Below are positions 13,291-15,661 of a DNA stretch of 15,661 nucleotides, piece by piece. The notes under the pieces are model-generated. The model saw only the letters and a program-made list of their open reading frames with translations. It was not told the DNA's origin and ran no database searches. The stretch is from 2-02-FULL-62-14 sp035632555 (lineage in GTDB: Bacteria > Nitrospirota > Nitrospiria > Nitrospirales > Nitrospiraceae), in contig DASQGO010000088.1 in NCBI GenBank assembly GCA_035632555.1, positions 1 to 15,661 of the forward strand. The letters run 5' to 3'. How positions within the stretch are numbered: position 1 is the stretch's first letter; each line of letters begins with the position of its first letter. The translations under genes were made by a program, and so were the position numbers.

Positions 13291-13560
13291 ATGGTAACCA
13301 TCATCCTCATGGGCCAGTTGCAAACCGACGACGGCGAGCGCGATCTTGCCTGCGAGATTACCGAGCCGGTCTCCGTCCAGCAATTGATCCGGCGTCAAGC
13401 CCGCCTGCGCCAGCACGTCGGGCAATTGATGAGAGAAAAAAAACTCATGGTCACGATCAACAAACGGATCGCCAGCGAGGACTCCCTGGTGCATGACGGC
13501 GACGCCATCAAGCTCGTCGCTCACGACGGCATGGGTGGCACCGGCCTGGCTCCAATGTAA
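13291..13560 (+). CDS. MoaD/ThiS-like beta-grasp protein with residues beyond the Gly-Gly
   Basis: The 89-residue product looks like a ubiquitin-fold sulfur carrier: a first strand VTIILMGQL (2-10), a helix around VSVQQLIRRQ (28-37), a strand MVTINKRIASED (53-64, where family members have vaVNg..v..d) and the hallmark HDGDAIKLVAH (68-78). Family members normally end in Gly-Gly, which is adenylated and thiocarboxylated. Here GMGG (80-83) is followed by TGLAPM, so it would need trimming, or is not a sulfur carrier. No ribosome site is seen before the ATG; the in-frame ATG at 13309 is no better. It is divergent from the unknown at 12811-13215 and converges on HU with a shared terminator. No MoeB/ThiF-type activating enzyme is nearby. 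Confidence 0.75.
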   Translation: MVTIILMGQLQTDDGERDLACEITEPVSVQQLIRRQARLRQHVGQLMREKKLMVTINKRIASEDSLVHDGDAIKLVAHDGMGGTGLAPM

Positions 13561-13583
13561 TCGCTCTCCTCCAACCGAGATTC

Positions 13584-13629
13584 AAAAAACACGGGGCCGG
13601 CCCCCCTGGGAGCCGGCCCCGTCGTGTTT
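13584..13629. terminator. Two-way terminator between the MoaD/ThiS-like gene and HU
   Basis: ACGGGGCCGGC (13591-13601) pairs perfectly with GCCGGCCCCGT (13612-13622) across a 10-nt loop. An A6 run (13584-13589) lies to the left and gtgttt to the right. Read on the minus strand, the stem is followed by gt then T6, a strong terminator for HU. Read on the plus strand the tail is weaker but still usable for the beta-grasp gene. Confidence 0.85.
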
Positions 13630-13658
13630 GTCATTCGCCTTTTCAGGCAATCCGCTGG

Positions 13659-13946
13659 TCAGCGCTTGCCAAGGATGGCGTCCTTGGCCGCTTTCGCCAC
13701 GCGGAACTTGACCACGGTCTTGGCCTTGATCTGGATCGGCGCACCCGTCTGCGGATTGCGCCCCATCCGGGCCTTGCGGTGGGCCAGCTTCAGCTTGCCG
13801 ATGCCGGGGAGCGTAAAGACGTTCTTGGCCTGCTTGTAGGCCAGACTCGCCAGTTCTTCCAGGAACTGGGCCGCCACCTTCTTGGTGATGCCGACTTTTT
13901 CAGCCAAGTGATCGGCAACCTGGGACTTTGTCATCGCTTTTGCCAT
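13659..13946 (-). CDS. hup: HU-family nucleoid DNA-binding protein
   Basis: HU dimers bend and compact DNA. The 95-residue product has the normal length and pattern: N-terminal helices with MTKSQVADHLAEK (5-17), the family signature GIGKLKLAHRKARMGRNP (48-65) in the DNA-binding arm, and TGAPIQIKAKTVVKFR (67-82). It is rich in Lys, Arg and Ala. A strong ribosome site (gaggaggg) precedes the ATG. A good promoter lies about 130 nt upstream, giving a long leader, and a terminator follows the gene, so it is a single-gene unit. HU is favoured over IHF because the signature and C-terminus are of HU type and no partner subunit is nearby. Confidence 0.95.
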   Translation of the reverse strand: MAKAMTKSQVADHLAEKVGITKKVAAQFLEELASLAYKQAKNVFTLPGIGKLKLAHRKARMGRNPQTGAPIQIKAKTVVKFRVAKAAKDAILGKR

Positions 13947-14082
13947 GAAGAACCCTCCTCACATAATAGAAATGATGGTGAACTGCGGCAGGCCTCCGCG
14001 GGAAACTCTCCCACGCTGTCATTGATCAAAATTGAGTGTGTTGAAGCCGGATTGAAACGTTCGAATCAAAAAACCGGTCGGG

Positions 14083-14111
14083 AGTGTACCCAACAGGCTC
14101 TACCCTGTCAA
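14083..14111 (-). promoter_or_regulatory. Sigma70-type promoter for HU
   Basis: On the minus strand a perfect TTGACA (plus 14106-14111) and TACACT (plus 14083-14088) are 17 bp apart. The predicted start is near 14076, about 130 nt before the HU ATG. This leader (13947-14076) contains no obvious ORF or terminator. Confidence 0.65.
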
Positions 14112-14115
14112 CCAC

Positions 14116-14157
14116 AAAAACTCGCGCTCCGCGAGGAAATCGTCCTTCCTCGAGCGC
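14116..14157 (-). terminator. Minus-strand terminator upstream of the HU promoter
   Basis: GCGCTC and GAGGAA (14124-14129, 14133-14138) pair with TTCCTC and GAGCGC (14146-14151, 14152-14157), a 12-bp stem with a 3-nt bulge. Read on the minus strand it is followed by gag and then T5 (14116-14120). No minus-strand gene lies upstream, so it would stop antisense transcripts from the unknown gene at 14251 before they reach HU. Confidence 0.5.
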
Positions 14158-14163
14158 GCAATC

Positions 14164-14192
14164 TTGAAGTCACCCGTGCGCCGGAGTAGAGT
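14164..14192 (+). promoter_or_regulatory. Candidate promoter for the unknown gene and ykgJ-like gene
   Basis: TTGAAG (14164-14169) and TAGAGT (14187-14192) are 17 bp apart, each with four of six consensus matches. The predicted start near 14199 gives about 50 nt of leader to the GTG at 14251. The rest of the roughly 300-bp gap between HU and this gene holds the HU leader and promoter and the minus-strand hairpin. Confidence 0.4.
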
Positions 14193-14250
14193 ACGATACG
14201 CGTCGCGATGGAGCAGCCGTCACGTCGGCGCGATGCGTACGAGGCATGCT

Positions 14251-14826
14251 GTGGCAAAAGAACTTCCGATTCTCCCGACTCCGCCGTCTCCCCAGGAAGG
14301 AGCGCAGGAGGAATTTTTCTACACGCGCGTATTCTGCCTGCGCGAAAACTCCCCCCCGTTGCGGCTCCTGCTGGATTTCCTCAAAGCGAAAGGGCAGATT
14401 CCGCTCGTCCCCAAAATCGATCCGGCGGCGTTGGATGACTGGGCCTGGGTGCATATCTCGCTCGGCTACAGCCGTGAGCACAAGCCGATCGAAGTCATCT
14501 GCGCGCGAGACCGCGGCTCTTATAAGGACGCCTTTGAACAGGAGCGGCAATATTATCTGGAGCGTCTCTCCGCGTTCGACGACGTCGAAGCGCAGGTCGT
14601 CCGGCAATGCGTCGCCGATGCACGCTTTCTCGTGACGACCCGACTGGCCAAGGCCGACATGACCGACGAGGGATATGATTTCAACGGCTGGACCCTCGAA
14701 TTCTTCCAGGACAACTGTAACGGCATCGTCCAGATGGACGGGCAGGGATTCTTTTCCCCCAAGGGCGAACTGATCGTCGAGCTCGATTATGAAGAGCCTT
14801 CGGATGGCCCGCTCGTCACCCACTGA
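14251..14826 (+). CDS. Hypothetical protein of unknown family
   Basis: I do not recognise this protein. From the GTG at 14251 it is 191 residues, with no signal peptide or membrane segment. It reads as a mixed alpha/beta cytosolic protein: LRLLLDFLKAKGQIPLVPK (37-55), WAWVHISLGYSREHKPIEV (64-82), a helical stretch FEQERQYYLERLSAFDDVE (95-113), and an acidic end FSPKGELIVELDYEEPSDG (168-186). The GTG start is preferred because gagg (14241-14244) lies six bases before it; an in-frame ATG at 14233 and a TTG at 14164 have no ribosome site, and the TTG coincides with a promoter -35. It overlaps the next gene by up to 38 bp, so the two are translationally coupled and perhaps related in function. 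Confidence 0.7.
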   Translation: MAKELPILPTPPSPQEGAQEEFFYTRVFCLRENSPPLRLLLDFLKAKGQIPLVPKIDPAALDDWAWVHISLGYSREHKPIEVICARDRGSYKDAFEQERQYYLERLSAFDDVEAQVVRQCVADARFLVTTRLAKADMTDEGYDFNGWTLEFFQDNCNGIVQMDGQGFFSPKGELIVELDYEEPSDGPLVTH

Positions 14827-15418
14827 CCGGCCACTCTTCGTCCAATCCGAACAGTGGTTTCACCGCGCGAGCGCCGCACTCCTGGGCTCGTTGCCCTGCC
14901 GGCGCGGATGCCATCGCTGCTGCATCGGCCCCTTCGCGATCACGATCCTGGATGCCGAGGAACTGCAACGAGGCCTGCCCGCCCTGCCGGCACACACACG
15001 CCGGGACATCGAGTCGCGCGCGCGTGCGCAGGCTGCGGCTCTTGAGTCCGCCTATCCCCGTCTCAAAGCCACTCCGTTTCTTGATGGCTGGCCGGACGGC
15101 GAAATTGACCGGCTGGTCGCACAGTTTGCCGAACTCCCCTGCCCGGCCCTCGACAAAGACGGCTCCTGCCGGGTCTATCCCTTTCGGCCGCTGGTCTGCC
15201 GCACGATGGGAATCCCGACCGAATCGGATGGCCTTGTCCAGGGTGCCTGCGAGGTCCAGACGTCGGTTCCCCTGATCCGTCCTTCCCGCGCAACCCGCGA
15301 ACAGGAGCAGCAGCTCGCCGGGCAGGAGGCAGTCGAAATTGCGACGCGGTGCGGGACCGCCCCTGAGAGCGGTGAAGAGGTGCTCCTGGCGTACGGATTT
15401 CTCCCGGAAGACGCGTGA
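14789..15418 (+). CDS. YkgJ-family cysteine-cluster protein (putative metal-binding)
   Basis: The 209-residue product has the YkgJ/UPF0153 cysteine pattern: CRRGCHRCC (C37, C41, C44, C45) near the N-terminus, then PCPALDKDGSCRVYPFRP (C118, C127) and LVCRTMG (C137), with a further C154. The family is annotated as putative zinc- or iron-chelating, and its reaction is generally unknown. RVYPFRPLVCRTMG is a very typical stretch. There is no membrane segment. The start at 14789 overlaps the upstream gene by 38 bp; an ATG at 14804 would reduce this to 23 bp, and neither has a convincing ribosome site, as expected for coupled translation. No terminator is visible in the 91 bp before the tRNA. Confidence 0.88.
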   Translation: MKSLRMARSSPTDRPLFVQSEQWFHRASAALLGSLPCRRGCHRCCIGPFAITILDAEELQRGLPALPAHTRRDIESRARAQAAALESAYPRLKATPFLDGWPDGEIDRLVAQFAELPCPALDKDGSCRVYPFRPLVCRTMGIPTESDGLVQGACEVQTSVPLIRPSRATREQEQQLAGQEAVEIATRCGTAPESGEEVLLAYGFLPEDA

Positions 15419-15460
15419 TTTCCTTGTGACAATTCCTTCTCGTTGGAAGTCCGGGCTCGC

Positions 15461-15490
15461 TAGACAGGGTCCAAAAGGGTGTGGTAAGTT
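15461..15490 (+). promoter_or_regulatory. Weak candidate promoter for the tRNA pair
   Basis: TAGACA (15461-15466) and TAAGTT (15485-15490) are 18 bp apart, with a TG two bases before the -10. A start near 15497 would lie 13 nt before tRNA-Arg. The -10 is poor, so this is only a suggestion. Confidence 0.3.
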
Positions 15491-15509
15491 GGCGCACCTT
15501 GTACAGGAC

Positions 15510-15585
15510 GCGCCTGTAGCTCAGCGGATAGAGCACTAGCCTCCGGAGCTAGGGGCCACAGGTTCAAATCCTGTCAGGCGCGCCA
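15510..15585 (+). tRNA. tRNA-Arg (anticodon CCG)
   Basis: A full cloverleaf of 76 nt can be folded: acceptor GCGCCTG/CAGGCGC, D arm GCTC/GAGC, anticodon stem CTAGC/GCTAG with loop CTCCGGA (anticodon CCG, reading CGG), T arm ACAGG/CCTGT with the TTCAAAT loop. The discriminator is G15582 and the CCA (15583-15585) is encoded. Confidence 0.96.
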
Positions 15586-15624
15586 GACTAGGTGCTCCAA
15601 GACATATCGCAGACCGATTCGGTG

Positions 15625-15661
15625 GGGCCGTTAGCTCAGTTGGTAGAGCAGCTGACTCTTA
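15625..15661 (+). tRNA. tRNA-Lys (anticodon CTT), 5' part, cut by window end
   Basis: The first 37 nt are present: acceptor GGGCCGT, TA, D arm GCTC-AGTTGGTA-GAGC, then GCTGA and loop start CTCTTA, placing CTT at positions 34-36. That reads AAG (Lys). The 3' half lies beyond the window. It follows tRNA-Arg by 39 bp and may be in the same transcript. Confidence 0.88.

Noticed and set aside
14170..14823. 217-residue minus-strand frame opposite the unknown gene
   Set aside because: It mirrors the plus-strand gene codon pattern, has no convincing ribosome site and no recognisable motifs; typical shadow in GC-rich DNA.
15510..15661. tRNA pair as an integration site for a mobile element
   Set aside because: No integrase or direct repeat of a tRNA 3' end is visible in the window.

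Overview
The window is a gene-dense stretch of a GC-rich bacterial chromosome. It has no mobile elements, CRISPR array or rRNA that I can see. The isc/hsc cluster, two A-type Fe-S carriers, BipA, a class A PBP and several conserved unknowns suggest a Gram-negative-type bacterium. I lean towards a Nitrospira-like member of Nitrospirota, but this rests on general protein character and is not proven by any marker here.

Layout. Positions 35-3620 (+) hold a compact Fe-S assembly operon, iscU-iscA-hscB-hscA-iscX, closed by an intrinsic terminator. It converges on a class A penicillin-binding protein (3669-6197, -). A 206-bp divergent region with two hairpins and candidate promoters separates the PBP from typA/bipA (6404-8287, +), which is followed by a conserved unknown (8307-9068). 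Next come a thiol peroxiredoxin (9211-9681) and a small thioredoxin-like protein (9748-10083), separated by a strong hairpin.

On the minus strand, reading right to left from 13215, there are a small unknown, rfbC, an aquaporin with its own candidate promoter, an ErpA-type Fe-S carrier with a good sigma70-type promoter, and a tandem-domain QueD/PTPS protein whose end overlaps the thioredoxin gene tail to tail. A divergent MoaD/ThiS-like beta-grasp protein (13291-13560, +) shares a two-way terminator with a convergent HU gene (13659-13946, -). The right end carries an unknown gene overlapping a YkgJ-type cysteine-cluster gene (both +), then tRNA-Arg(CCG) and the 5' half of tRNA-Lys(CTT), which is cut by the window edge.

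How the genes fit together: IscU is the scaffold, IscA and ErpA are carriers, and HscB/HscA with IscX run and tune cluster transfer. QueD-type enzymes supply the preQ0 pathway, whose next enzyme QueE is an Fe-S radical-SAM protein, so erpA-queD proximity is at least compatible. The peroxiredoxin and thioredoxin-like genes could form a redox pair. The most notable points are the plant-TIP-like selectivity filter predicted for the aquaporin, the MoaD/ThiS-like protein with six residues after its Gly-Gly, the degenerate second PTPS domain, the eukaryote-like tetracysteine head on HscB, and a terminator-like hairpin at the predicted 5' end of the typA transcript.
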